From a bacterium (GTDB lineage: Bacteria > Patescibacteriota > Minisyncoccia > CAIUEV01), in NCBI GenBank assembly GCA_021779255.1, contig JAJYBC010000004.1, positions 1 to 35,826 of the forward strand: a DNA stretch of 35,826 bases. The letters run 5' to 3'. Under the pieces are notes generated by a model. The model worked only from the letters and a program-made list of their open reading frames with translations. It was not told the origin of the DNA and searched no databases. This document shows, piece by piece, positions 24,813-35,278 of this stretch (within the stretch, counting starts at the first letter, position 1; each line of letters begins with the position of its first letter). The position numbers and the translations under genes were made by a program.

Positions 24813-26681
24813 ATGCTTAAAAATCTTATTCGACGAGAACTGCGAAGAATTATTGAGGAAAACGAAATCGTTCGTGATTTTTCGGTTGATTTTACAGTGG
24901 AAAGACCGGCTGATGAGCAATTTGGTGATTATTCCAGCAATCTAGCTATGCTTTTAGCCAAGATTTTAAAAAAAAGACCGATGGAAATCGCCAAAGAGAT
25001 TTCAGTTGAACTCCACCAAAAATTAAATTTTGTCGAAAAAATTCAAATTGAAGCTCCCGGTTTTATTAATTTTTATCTCAAAAAAAAAGTTTTTTTTGAA
25101 GAACTAAAAAAAATTAAAACCGAGGGAGAAAAATACGGTTCTGTCTTAAAGCAGAAAAATTGTAAAATTCTTTTGGAACATACCAACGTCAATCCCAACA
25201 AAGCTCTGCACGTTGGTCATTTACGTAGTGCTTGTCTGGGCAATTCGTGCGAAAAAATTCTGCGTTTTTTAGGTTACCCGGTAGAGACAGAATATTATGT
25301 TGACGATACCGGCGTCCAAGTGGCCATCTCCGCTCTCGGGATAAAACAGCTTTCTCTAGAACCTTTGCCTGAAGAGAAATACGATCATTACGCTGGTCGA
25401 GCTTATGTTGAAGCTATGCAGACTTTAGAGGAAAAACCCCTGATGGAAAACGAAAAAAATAAACTTTTAGAAACTTTGGATAAACAAACAGGAAAAAATT
25501 TAGATTTTCTCAAAGATTTTGTTCAAAAAGTACTTCAAGCTAATCTTTGGACGGTAGAACAATTTGCTATCGATTATGATCTTTTGGTTTGGGAAAGCGA
25601 TATTTTACAAAATCATTTTTGGCAAGAAACCTTTGAAATTTTGAAAAATAATCCCCAATTTCAACTAATAAAATCTGGCAAAAATAAAGGTTGCTGGGTA
25701 CTTAAAAATCAAGAGAATCAGGAAAAAGTTATTGTTAAATCTAACGGTAATTTAACTTATACGGCTAAAGATTTGGCTTATCATTTTTGGAAATTTTCTC
25801 TTTTGAAAGCCGACTTTAAATATGCTAAATGGACAAAAAATAGTCAAAAAAAATCGCTTTGGACAACCTCCCAAGAAGGAAAAAGTTATTCTGAATTTGG
25901 CAAAGCCGATCGAGTGATTAACTTTATCGACGGTCGACAAAGTTTCCCTCAAGAAATTATTCGCAATTGTCTCCAAGAGATTGGCCAAGAAAAAAAAGCG
26001 GAAAATTTCTTTCACATTGGCTATGGTGTCGTTTCTTTAGCCCCCAGAACTGCTCGAGAAATAGGACTCGAACTCTCAAATAGCAAAAAACAGTATGCTA
26101 TGTCCGGCCGAAAAGGATTTGTCTTTTTAGCCGATGATTTACTGGAACTATTGGATAAGAAAATCAAACAAAAATATCCTGAAGGAGAAAATTCCAGAGA
26201 AATAGCTGTTTCCGCTATTAAATATTTTATGTTAAAACATAATACTTTTAGCGATATTGTTTTTGACCATAATCAAGTCTTAGATCTTTACGGCAATACT
26301 GGACCTTATTTACAATACGCCTTTGCCCGCTCCAACAAAGTTGTCAATAAATCTTTAAATCAAAAAAAATTGAGTGAATTATCTTTTAATAATTTTAAAC
26401 ACATTGAACTCAGCTCGGAAGAAACTAAGCTTCTTCGTTGGATTATTCATTTTCCTGAAATTGTTGCTGAAGCCGGAAAACAATACGCACCCAATTTAAT
26501 TTGTGCCTTTTTATTTGAACTGGCCAGCCGTTTTAATACTTTCTATAACAAAAAGCCTATCCTCAAAAACAAAGAAGGGGAGGAGGTCACCAGTTTTCGT
26601 ATACTGATAACCATCGCGACTGCTCAAATTTTAAAAAATGGCTTAGCTCTTTTGGGTATTAAAACTTTGGAGAAGATGTAA
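24813..26681 (+). CDS. argS: Arginyl-tRNA synthetase
   Basis: 'HTNVNPNKALHVGHLRSACLGN'; 622 aa. Confidence 0.96.
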   Translation: MLKNLIRRELRRIIEENEIVRDFSVDFTVERPADEQFGDYSSNLAMLLAKILKKRPMEIAKEISVELHQKLNFVEKIQIEAPGFINFYLKKKVFFEELKKIKTEGEKYGSVLKQKNCKILLEHTNVNPNKALHVGHLRSACLGNSCEKILRFLGYPVETEYYVDDTGVQVAISALGIKQLSLEPLPEEKYDHYAGRAYVEAMQTLEEKPLMENEKNKLLETLDKQTGKNLDFLKDFVQKVLQANLWTVEQFAIDYDLLVWESDILQNHFWQETFEILKNNPQFQLIKSGKNKGCWVLKNQENQEKVIVKSNGNLTYTAKDLAYHFWKFSLLKADFKYAKWTKNSQKKSLWTTSQEGKSYSEFGKADRVINFIDGRQSFPQEIIRNCLQEIGQEKKAENFFHIGYGVVSLAPRTAREIGLELSNSKKQYAMSGRKGFVFLADDLLELLDKKIKQKYPEGENSREIAVSAIKYFMLKHNTFSDIVFDHNQVLDLYGNTGPYLQYAFARSNKVVNKSLNQKKLSELSFNNFKHIELSSEETKLLRWIIHFPEIVAEAGKQYAPNLICAFLFELASRFNTFYNKKPILKNKEGEEVTSFRILITIATAQILKNGLALLGIKTLEKM

Positions 26682-26712
26682 TGGATTATTTAAATTAAAC
26701 TAAATATGTTAT

Positions 26713-27762
26713 TTAAGCTTCCCGATCTTCTTCTTCTTTAGTCTGAATAGCTGTGTAGATTTTTTCAACGATTTCTTTTTCTATTTCAGGATGATCTTTA
26801 AGAAACTTTTTGCTAGCTTCTCCTCCTTGACCAAGTTTTTGCTCTTTAAAGGAATACCAAGAACCTTGCAAATTGATAATGTCCATTTTAGCAGCTGTAC
26901 TAAGAACATCTCCCAAACGAGAAATTCCTTCATTGTACATTATATCAAATTCGGCTGTCCTAAAAGGAGCTGCGACCTTATTTTTAACAATTTTCGCCTT
27001 AACTCGATTACCAATTACTTCTTCACCTTTTTTAATTTGAGCCGCTCGACGAACTTCTATTCTCACTGAGGAATAGAATTTCAAAGCTTTGCCTCCGGGA
27101 GTAGTTTCCGGATTACCCATATAAACCCCAATTTTCATCCTAATCTGATTAATAAAAATCAAAGTAGTATTGTATTTAGAGGTTATAGAAGTTAATTTTC
27201 GAAGAGCTTGCGACATTAAACGAGCTTGCAGACCGATTTGAAAATCTCCAATATTACCGTCTATTTCAGCTTGAGGGGTGAGAGCTGCCACGGAATCGAC
27301 GACGATTAAATCTACACCTCCTGAAACTGCCAAGGCTTCGACAATTGCTAAAGCTTGTTCTCCCGCGTCAGGTTGAGAGATAAGAAGATTGTCAATGTCA
27401 ACCCCAATTCTTTTAGCATATTCTGGATCGAGAGCATGCTCAGCATCGATAAAAGCGGCTACGCCACCTCTTTTTTGGACATTAGCCACAACGTGCAAAG
27501 CTAAAGTCGTTTTTCCGCTAGATTCGGGGCCATAAAGTTCCACGATTCTTCCTTGGGGCACCCCGCCCACTCCTAAAGCGATATTCAGAGAAATAGACCC
27601 TGTCGGTATGGAGTCGATATTGACTCGACGCGCCTCGCCTAATCTCATAATAGAACCGTCTCCGAATTGTTTTTTTATTTCTTTAATTGTTCGATCGAGT
27701 TGTTGCTCCACTGAACTGGATCTTTCTCCTTCCGGAATAACTTTTTTAGAGTTTTTAGCCAT
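26713..27762 (-). CDS. recA: Recombinase RecA
   Basis: '[39 protein letters not shown]'. Confidence 0.98.
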   Translation of the reverse strand: MAKNSKKVIPEGERSSSVEQQLDRTIKEIKKQFGDGSIMRLGEARRVNIDSIPTGSISLNIALGVGGVPQGRIVELYGPESSGKTTLALHVVANVQKRGGVAAFIDAEHALDPEYAKRIGVDIDNLLISQPDAGEQALAIVEALAVSGGVDLIVVDSVAALTPQAEIDGNIGDFQIGLQARLMSQALRKLTSITSKYNTTLIFINQIRMKIGVYMGNPETTPGGKALKFYSSVRIEVRRAAQIKKGEEVIGNRVKAKIVKNKVAAPFRTAEFDIMYNEGISRLGDVLSTAAKMDIINLQGSWYSFKEQKLGQGGEASKKFLKDHPEIEKEIVEKIYTAIQTKEEEDREA

Positions 27763-27840
27763 AATCTTAGATTAAGAATAATTAGAAAAAACAGTTTTTT
27801 AGTATTTTAATATAAGTCGTAAACTTCTTATCAAACTAAC

Positions 27841-28095
27841 ATGAAAAAAAAGAAAAGAGTATTTATTTGGCCATTAGTGTTTTTAATTAAAATTTATCAA
27901 AAATTGTTTTCACCGGATAACAGTTTTTGGGGTAGAAGCTTAGGTTTAAAAGTCTGCCGTTTCAGACCAACTTGTTCTAACTATGCTCTTCAAGCGTTGG
28001 AAAAATACGGTTTTTTTAAGGGAATTTGGTTATCAATTAAGCGTTTTCTTCGCTGTCATCCTTGGAATGCTGGTGGAGATGATCCGGTAAAATAA
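27841..28095 (+). CDS. yidD: Membrane protein insertion efficiency factor
   Basis: 'CRFRPTCSNYALQALEKYGFFKGIWLSIKRFLRCHPWNAGGDDPV'. Confidence 0.95.
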   Translation: MKKKKRVFIWPLVFLIKIYQKLFSPDNSFWGRSLGLKVCRFRPTCSNYALQALEKYGFFKGIWLSIKRFLRCHPWNAGGDDPVK

Positions 28096-28176
28096 TATTC
28101 TTTTTAGGGGTTATTGTGCTTTGCCGAGACCTTCTCTACGAATATCTTTACGGTTTGTCCGCGCTGTTTATATGTT

Positions 28177-30714
28177 TTAAGCAGGGTCATCTTCTAAATA
28201 ATTCAGACTCTTTATTATTTTATTTTTAACCTGTTCATCCGGAATAATTTTTCCTTCCAAATTTAGTAAAATATTTTTAGCTTGAGCAATTTTTTCTTTT
28301 GCTAAAATAATTTCGCCGTTAGATAAATTTTGGTAACTTTGAGTTAATAAATTAATTATTTCACTTCTTCTTTCCCAAGAAAGGATTTTTTCTTCTTGAA
28401 ATAATCGATTACTCAAAGTGATTAAGCTTTTACAAGAAGTTTTAATAGCGAAAGAAATTTCTTTCGTCTCCGATTCGTCTAAATTTTGCTGTTGCCAATG
28501 ACCGTCAGCCGATAAAAAATGATTGCCCAAATCCAAATTAGCTAAATCAATGGAACTGTTAATCGTCTCACCGTCCAACTTATATTCGATCTCTCCTTCT
28601 TTCAAATCGGATGATTCCTGCCAAATATCAGCTTGAGGGGTAATAATCTGCCAATCCAGATATTCTTTTTGATCAATAGGAGAAGTCACTTTCAGTAAAT
28701 TAGAATAGTGTTTATTGGTAATTTGAACTTCCGGCAAATAATCAGAGTTTTGGTTTAAAGCTATTTCGTAAGTTAAACTAACTCCTTCATCGAGATTGTC
28801 TTTTGTTTCGACGGAGGCATAATCATCTTCTTCATTGGAATGCCAAAAAGCTGTTTTGACTTCTCCTTTTTGCTCTCCCAAAATATTAATTAAAAATTTT
28901 TTAGCTGTTTCTTCAATAGCAAAAGGAAAATCAGCTAGCAAAAATTTTTGTTCTTTATTCTCATCCACCAAGTATTGACTATCTGGAATAGTTTGGTTAT
29001 TTTCACTCAAAATTTTCCCCTTTTCGTCTGTAATTTCCCATTTAGCTTTTCCTTGGGTACTGATAATCAAATGTCGAAAAAGTTGAATGGCCATCGATGG
29101 TTTATAAGCAATCCCCAATTGATCAAAAATTTTTTTTTGACCTAATTTAAACAAATTGCCATGATTGCTTTTTAAAAAAAGATTTTCTTTAGTAATTTTA
29201 TTGTTAGCAATGGCACTTTGAGTAGGAACTGTGCCGTCTCCCGCTTGACTATCTGGAATAGGCACTCGAGGATTGGGAATGCCATCTTCCCATCCCTCTC
29301 CCAAGGAAAAACTTTGAACTTTAATAGTTTCTAAGGTTTTTTGATCATTACCGGCTAAAAAGCTGTTTTTGGTTCTTCTCTGAATAAGCGCTAACTGGCT
29401 GTCTAATTTTTCTAAAAAAGGATTTTTAATTTTTTGATTTGTATAAGCAATTTTTTGATTATCTTCAGCTTGAATTAAATAATCGTAAATGGGCATCATT
29501 TCGCCAATTGAAGGGAAATTTTGACGAATATAACTCAAACGATTCCAGTTTTCTTCTTGATTCTTCAAATACCAAAGATAAAGATTTATTGGCCATTTTT
29601 TTCCTAAAAAATCCCCTCCTTCCCAGATAGAATATACTTCACTTGAACCCAGATGAGGTGTGCCGGCCGTAATCAACTGATCGACATCATCTTGATATTC
29701 ATCGCCTTGAATATAAGCTCGTGCCACTAAACCACCCATGCTGTGAGCCACTAAATTAACTTGTAAATGACCGCTTTCTTTTTTGGCCCTTTCGATTTCT
29801 GTTTTTAAATATTTCTGGGCAATTTCTTCGCAGGGAAGACGCCAATCGTAGAAACTCCAAAACAAGTTTTGACCCGCGCTATAACCTGCTAGTTTAAAGG
29901 CTTCGGTAATATACCGGTAAGAAGTCGTCCCGACTGGAGTAGGTAACCAAATATCACTGGCTTGATTGTTTAGCAAACGGAAACTGAAGCTGCCACCAAT
30001 GCCCGGTAAAAGAATAACCGGAATAGGCCCTTTATTTTGCCAAGGATCATAATCAAAGTTACCCGAAATCCAATTGCCTTGGCCGGTGGAAGTTTTTGGT
30101 TTTTCCTCCGATCCCCACCAGTTATTTTCCGCTAAAATTTGTCCTGTTGATTTATTTTCCAAAGAGATACTTTCATTTTGATAAATTTCACAATCTTGAA
30201 CTGTCACCGAGCTGGTCCAGATTCTAACGGCGCTAACCCTGTTTCGACGAATAACACCTTTGGCTAAACTGCCTTTCCCTTTAATCGTTAACGCTGGAAC
30301 CATCGCAATATCTTGATTGCCTCCGCCATTTTCTAAAATAAAATTTTCCATAGTTATCTCACTGGTAGCTGTAGAATTAAGAGAATAACTCAGAGAAAAT
30401 TTTGCCTCCGAATTATTTTCGGCCGTGAAACGAATTTTTTTATCTTGTTCTCCTATAGCTTTCAACTTTCCTATCACAAAAATCATTCCGCCATTTTTTC
30501 CGGCAATCGTTGTCCCCGGTTTAATAGTAAGTGTAGCGTTTTGTTCAATATTAACTCGGACTCCGTCTAAAATAACTGTCCCTTCCCAAGCCGTATCCTG
30601 ACTAATAGTCAATATACCACCATTAATAACTCTTTCTTCCTCGGCTTTGCTCACAAACGGAAAGAAAGAACAGACCATCAATAATGCTAAAATAATTTTT
30701 TGATTAAGAAACAT
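28177..30714 (-). CDS. Secreted protein with N-terminal beta-helix and alpha/beta-hydrolase (LCAT/PGAP1-like lipase) domain
   Basis: 'GTTIAGKNGGMIFVIGKLKAIG' repeats; 'VILLPGIGGS', 'NLVAHSMGGLVARAYI' GxSxG. Confidence 0.85.
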   Translation of the reverse strand: MFLNQKIILALLMVCSFFPFVSKAEEERVINGGILTISQDTAWEGTVILDGVRVNIEQNATLTIKPGTTIAGKNGGMIFVIGKLKAIGEQDKKIRFTAENNSEAKFSLSYSLNSTATSEITMENFILENGGGNQDIAMVPALTIKGKGSLAKGVIRRNRVSAVRIWTSSVTVQDCEIYQNESISLENKSTGQILAENNWWGSEEKPKTSTGQGNWISGNFDYDPWQNKGPIPVILLPGIGGSFSFRLLNNQASDIWLPTPVGTTSYRYITEAFKLAGYSAGQNLFWSFYDWRLPCEEIAQKYLKTEIERAKKESGHLQVNLVAHSMGGLVARAYIQGDEYQDDVDQLITAGTPHLGSSEVYSIWEGGDFLGKKWPINLYLWYLKNQEENWNRLSYIRQNFPSIGEMMPIYDYLIQAEDNQKIAYTNQKIKNPFLEKLDSQLALIQRRTKNSFLAGNDQKTLETIKVQSFSLGEGWEDGIPNPRVPIPDSQAGDGTVPTQSAIANNKITKENLFLKSNHGNLFKLGQKKIFDQLGIAYKPSMAIQLFRHLIISTQGKAKWEITDEKGKILSENNQTIPDSQYLVDENKEQKFLLADFPFAIEETAKKFLINILGEQKGEVKTAFWHSNEEDDYASVETKDNLDEGVSLTYEIALNQNSDYLPEVQITNKHYSNLLKVTSPIDQKEYLDWQIITPQADIWQESSDLKEGEIEYKLDGETINSSIDLANLDLGNHFLSADGHWQQQNLDESETKEISFAIKTSCKSLITLSNRLFQEEKILSWERRSEIINLLTQSYQNLSNGEIILAKEKIAQAKNILLNLEGKIIPDEQVKNKIIKSLNYLEDDPA

Positions 30715-30832
30715 AACGATAAAATTAGATTAATTATTCATCTTTGAGCTCTTTTCAATTTCTTTGCCCTATTTAAATTAAAATTATTAATGGTAGTAAG
30801 AGAAAGAACCATACTACGCCTCCGCCTCAAAA

Positions 30833-31309
30833 TCAATTGCATTCCAGATACATCTTTCCGGCTTTTTCGCCTTCTTCAAGCGAACTAAACCAAACTTTAT
30901 TTTCCTCTTTGATCTTTTTAGCAAAACGACAATCGACCGAATAAAATTTTTGACTGTTACGACTCCCTACAAATTTTTTCTCATTTTGATTGTTGTTATT
31001 ATTCAAAGAATTACTATTATCACTGTCCGAATTTTCCGAAAGTTCATTGGCAACCGCTGTTTGACTATTATCGTTAGGTTCATTCAAAGTTTGTAAAATT
31101 CGATTGATTTCTTCGTTTGTCAGAGTTTCCGTACTGTTTTGAAAAACCGCATCCAGACAAATTTCTCTTTGCCAATAGATTCCTCCGGCTAAACCGATAA
31201 TGATACCCGATCCCAAGAGAACAATTCGCCAGAATAATTTTATCCAAAGATTCCACTCAAAAAAATAATTATTAGCTTCTCTTTTTTCCTTTTCCGTTTT
31301 TTTACTCAT
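30833..31309 (-). CDS. TM protein with C-terminal Ada-like metal-binding domain
   Basis: TM 'IVLLGSGIIIGLAGGIYW'; 'FVGSRNSQKFYSVDCRFAKKIKEENKVWFSSLEEGEKAG'. Confidence 0.65.
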   Translation of the reverse strand: MSKKTEKEKREANNYFFEWNLWIKLFWRIVLLGSGIIIGLAGGIYWQREICLDAVFQNSTETLTNEEINRILQTLNEPNDNSQTAVANELSENSDSDNSNSLNNNNNQNEKKFVGSRNSQKFYSVDCRFAKKIKEENKVWFSSLEEGEKAGKMYLECN

Positions 31310-31442
31310 TGGGCTAAAAAAATTTACAAATAAAAAAATCTTGCCGTCAGTATAGCAAGATGATTATTAAAAACTTATAAAAACATTCTAAAAAAATCCT
31401 CAACAATTTTTATATAAAAACGCACAGAATAAACTTTTACTA

Positions 31443-32612
31443 CTATCCGCCTAGGGGTAGATTAGACGGAGCCGGCGCTCTTTTACTATCAATATGAGGA
31501 ATAGAGGGAACCTTGACAGTCGGAGAAGGAAAATGGTAAAGAGTTGCCAATTCTTCTATATTAAAAGGATTAGCCGTTCCTTGCATATCTCGATCCTGTA
31601 ATAATTTAAAAAGACGCCTAGTGCGAAATTCTTTTCTGGATTTGCCTAGAAAATAATTGGCCGTGCTAGTGTAATATTTATCAGTCATGAAAGCGTTAAA
31701 ACTCGAATCGAACATTTTCATCGCGCCGGAAATGGCCGAAGAAACGATTCCGTTAAAAACTTCTTTGCGAGCAATATAAGCAAAAAGAATTTGCGTGTCA
31801 TAAGCCGGTTTAGCCATTTTATAGTGGATCGCCTTCAATAGCTCCAACTCATGAAAAGGTAAGATTTTCATGAAATTTCCTTCTTCGTAGCTGGAAGAAG
31901 CTGATAAATTATATTTATCCAGGATTTTCTGAATGGCTTCATCGCCTTTTTTTCGCCAACTTCCATCGCTCAATCCTACTTGAACTTGATAAATTAAGTT
32001 TTCCCCCGATCCCAAAGTGCCCATAGTTTCAAAAATCACGGCCAAAGGATCAATCATTTCTCCTTCTAGTTTATCTTCCATCTGAGGATAAGTATTAATT
32101 GGCTGGCAACCATCCCGATCTAAAATCATCTTAGCCCCCCACATTGTCCACTGTTCATCAGGAATAGTTGCCGGCAAATGATTAAAATAATCATCTTTGG
32201 TTTCGCGAATTTCCACGTTGGGAAATTGACCGTAAAAAGCTTTTTCAACCAGTCTGACTGCTCGTCCCGGTGTTAAAACAAAAAATCTTATTTCACCTTC
32301 CAAACTCACAATTTCAAAAGAAAAAAAATCTTGAAAACGGCCAAAAGTTATTTTTTGATACTCTGTAATTGTTCGGCCGGCGCCCATCAAAGTGGCAAAA
32401 ACATTTTCCATCAATTTAGGATTGGCTATTAGATCTTTGGGAATTTTTATCTCCAACAAAGTTAAATTGATTTCCTCTCCAAAATAAATAACATTAACAG
32501 CATAAGCGTTCCAAATCGGCCGAAAAATGGAATACAGAACTAACGGCAGAAAGAGCCACCAAGTATATTTTATTAACAAAAACACAACCAGAAAAACCGA
32601 AACTTCTGCCAT
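31443..32612 (-). CDS. CPR-type membrane-anchored T4SS-associated-like protein
   Basis: N-terminal TM; C-terminal 'LATLYHFPSPTVKVPSIPHIDSKRAPAPSNLP' motif. Confidence 0.55.
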   Translation of the reverse strand: MAEVSVFLVVFLLIKYTWWLFLPLVLYSIFRPIWNAYAVNVIYFGEEINLTLLEIKIPKDLIANPKLMENVFATLMGAGRTITEYQKITFGRFQDFFSFEIVSLEGEIRFFVLTPGRAVRLVEKAFYGQFPNVEIRETKDDYFNHLPATIPDEQWTMWGAKMILDRDGCQPINTYPQMEDKLEGEMIDPLAVIFETMGTLGSGENLIYQVQVGLSDGSWRKKGDEAIQKILDKYNLSASSSYEEGNFMKILPFHELELLKAIHYKMAKPAYDTQILFAYIARKEVFNGIVSSAISGAMKMFDSSFNAFMTDKYYTSTANYFLGKSRKEFRTRRLFKLLQDRDMQGTANPFNIEELATLYHFPSPTVKVPSIPHIDSKRAPAPSNLPLGG

Positions 32613-32705
32613 TTTATAAATTTATTTTTTGAAACTATTTTCTTATTTTTTAATTTTATACTATTATTTAAAATAAGAAAAGAGCTAAAATTTGTTTTTA
32701 TTTTT

Positions 32706-33380
32706 ATGGAATTTGATGTTATCACTATTTTTCCCGAAATTTTAAAATCATACTTAGCCGAGGCTCAAATTGGTCGCGCCATCAGAAAAAAATTGATCAA
32801 AATAAATATTCATAACCTAAGAGACTACACTTCCGATAGACACAAAACTACCGACGATATTCCTTATGGAGGTGGAGCAGGTATGATTATGAAAATTGAA
32901 CCGATTTTTAAAAATATCCAAGCTCTTTTGAAGAAGCAAAAAAAAAGATCAAAAACACGAATAATTCTACTCAGTGCCAAAGGTCAACTTTATAATCAGA
33001 AAAAAGCGACTCAATTGACCAAAAAATATGATCGTCTAATTTTTATTTGCGGTCGCTACGAAGGCGTCGACGAACGAGTAGCTCAAAAATTAGTTGATGA
33101 AGAAATATCCATCGGACCATATGTTTTAAGCGGAGGAGAATTGGGCGCACTAATCATTATCGATTCCGTTACTCGTTTATTACCGGGAGTTTTAGGCAAT
33201 CAAGCGTCGTTAAAAGATGAATCATATAACAATGACCAGACTGAATATCCTCAATACACCAGACCGGAAAAATTTCAAGATTGGTCGGTGCCTAAAGTTT
33301 TACTGAGTGGCAACCCTAAATTAATAAGCCAATGGAGAAAATCAAAACAAAAAAATTTCAAGACTTTAATTAAAGAATAA
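32706..33380 (+). CDS. trmD: tRNA (guanine37-N1)-methyltransferase
   Basis: 'DVITIFPEILKSYL', 'DDIPYGGGAGMIMK', 'ICGRYEGVDERV', 'GPYVLSGGELGALIIIDSVTRLLPGVLG'. Confidence 0.97.
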   Translation: MEFDVITIFPEILKSYLAEAQIGRAIRKKLIKINIHNLRDYTSDRHKTTDDIPYGGGAGMIMKIEPIFKNIQALLKKQKKRSKTRIILLSAKGQLYNQKKATQLTKKYDRLIFICGRYEGVDERVAQKLVDEEISIGPYVLSGGELGALIIIDSVTRLLPGVLGNQASLKDESYNNDQTEYPQYTRPEKFQDWSVPKVLLSGNPKLISQWRKSKQKNFKTLIKE

Positions 33381-33409
33381 ATTGTAATTTTTATCATTTA
33401 AATAGAGCA

Positions 33410-34093
33410 ATGCCCAACAAAATAAAGAAAATAGGATTTAACTTACTATCTCTAATCATAGCCACCGTCTTTTTATCTTTAACAGCTAGAGCAGCAACTG
33501 ACATCGGAATAGAAAATCCTCTAAAATTCGAAACGGTTGACCAAGTCTCCACATCCGTTCAAGAATACTTACTCTATTTGGTTGGCGGTATTGCTATTGT
33601 TTTCATCGCTATTTCCGGAATTTTATATATTGTTGGTGGCGCCACTCAAAATGATAATTTAATCAGTCTTTCTAAAAAAGCTTTAATTGGAGCCATCGTC
33701 GGTCTGATCATCGTCGTTGGAGCCAAGATAATTTTAGATGAACTTTATTATATCATAGCCGGTCAGAGTAAAGACCTAACTCAACTTTCAGCCAGTCAAA
33801 TCGTCTTACGAATCATTAATTTTCTCTTGGCTATTGTCGGAACCCTCTTTTTGATCAGCATGCTGGTCGGTGGCGTTTGGTATTTTATGGGTGGAGTTGA
33901 TGAAAGCAAGGTTGAGTTGGGAAATAAAACTCTTACCGCCAGTTTAATCGGCATTACTATTGCTCTTTCAGCCTTACTAGTTATTCGTCAGGTGGAAAAA
34001 ATTATTGGAGGCGGTGGAGCACAACCGACCGGATACCTTATGGAAAACCATAAAACCTTAAAAAACAGACCTGCAATAAATATTTTTAGCTAA
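33410..34093 (+). CDS. VirB2/TrbC pilin-like membrane protein with duplicated domain
   Basis: Signal peptide, two TM-pair units: 'LLYLVGGIAIVFIAISGILYIVGGATQND' and 'FLLAIVGTLFLISMLVGGVWYFMGGVDES'. Confidence 0.7.
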   Translation: MPNKIKKIGFNLLSLIIATVFLSLTARAATDIGIENPLKFETVDQVSTSVQEYLLYLVGGIAIVFIAISGILYIVGGATQNDNLISLSKKALIGAIVGLIIVVGAKIILDELYYIIAGQSKDLTQLSASQIVLRIINFLLAIVGTLFLISMLVGGVWYFMGGVDESKVELGNKTLTASLIGITIALSALLVIRQVEKIIGGGGAQPTGYLMENHKTLKNRPAINIFS

Positions 34094-34125
34094 AATATTT
34101 CTTTTTAATTCCATAAATTAATTCT

Positions 34126-35220
34126 ATGTCTAATCTTCAATTCTTTCGGATCAACGAGGAACCTTTAGCTCTTGAAAACCTTGATTTACAAGATAAAAAA
34201 GTACTAGTTCGCGTCGATTTTAATTGCCCCGTCAAAGATAACAAAGTAACGAATAATTATCGAATCAGAGAAAGCTTGCAAACCTTAAAAAATCTGTCAG
34301 AAAGAGGTGTTAAAAAAATCACTCTCATTACTCATTGGGAAAGACCGGAAGGCAAGTACGATCCAGCTTTTAGCTTAGAGCCGATTCGCCAAGAGTTGGA
34401 AAATCTCTGGGGAGAGAAAGTTATTTGTCCCGCCTTCATATCCGATTTTAACCAGTATTCTCAAATAATTTCCAAACAAGAGACCAAAATTGTGATGTGG
34501 GAGAACATTCGCTTCTGGCCAGAAGAAGAAAATGGTGAGGCCACTTTTAGTCAAGCTTTAGCTCAAGATCAAGATCTTTTTATCAACGAAGCTTTTAGCG
34601 CCAGTCACCGTAAACACGCTTCAATCGTTGGTATAACCGAGTTTTTACCTTCCTACGCCGGTTGGCATTTAGCGGAAGAAGTTAAAAAAATTTATCATCT
34701 GGTCAATAAACCAATTAACCCCAGCATAGCTATTGTCGGTGGCGCTAAAATTGAAACCAAAGTGCCTGTATTGGAAGAACTCGGTCAAGATTATGATCGG
34801 ATTATTTTAGGTGGAAAAATTTCCCTCGAATACGAAAATTCCGAGCTGGCTAAGAGCGAAGCTCTTTGGACCAAAAAAGTCACTTTGCCTAAAGATTATT
34901 TAGGAGAAGAAAAAATGGATATTTCCGAGGAAAGCGCCCAAATTTTTGCCGGTTTTATTCGTCAAGCCAAAAAAATCCTCTGGAACGGACCAATGGGTAA
35001 GTTCGAGTCAGTCGAGTACCGAAAAGGTAGCGAAATCATAGCTAGAGCTATCGCAGAAAATCAATCGGCCGAAAGATTAATTGGCGGCGGCGATACTATC
35101 GCTCTTTTGGAAATATTGGATTTGCAAAATCAAGTTGGTTTTACTTCTACCGGTGGAGGCGCTATGCTAGAATACATCGCTAAGGGCACATTACCAGGAT
35201 TAGAAAAACTAAGCTACTGA
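34126..35220 (+). CDS. pgk: Phosphoglycerate kinase
   Basis: 'KKVLVRVDFNCPV', 'FINEAFSASHRKHASIVGI', 'ILWNGPMGKFE', 'GGGDTIALLE'. Confidence 0.96.
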   Translation: MSNLQFFRINEEPLALENLDLQDKKVLVRVDFNCPVKDNKVTNNYRIRESLQTLKNLSERGVKKITLITHWERPEGKYDPAFSLEPIRQELENLWGEKVICPAFISDFNQYSQIISKQETKIVMWENIRFWPEEENGEATFSQALAQDQDLFINEAFSASHRKHASIVGITEFLPSYAGWHLAEEVKKIYHLVNKPINPSIAIVGGAKIETKVPVLEELGQDYDRIILGGKISLEYENSELAKSEALWTKKVTLPKDYLGEEKMDISEESAQIFAGFIRQAKKILWNGPMGKFESVEYRKGSEIIARAIAENQSAERLIGGGDTIALLEILDLQNQVGFTSTGGGAMLEYIAKGTLPGLEKLSY

Positions 35221-35278
35221 TTAATAATTTATTCAAGAATACTGCCTTTGTTAGCACTATTGTCATCACCCGATCCAA

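Noticed and set aside
26713-27762. Intein or intron in recA
   Set aside because: ORF is continuous and of normal length.
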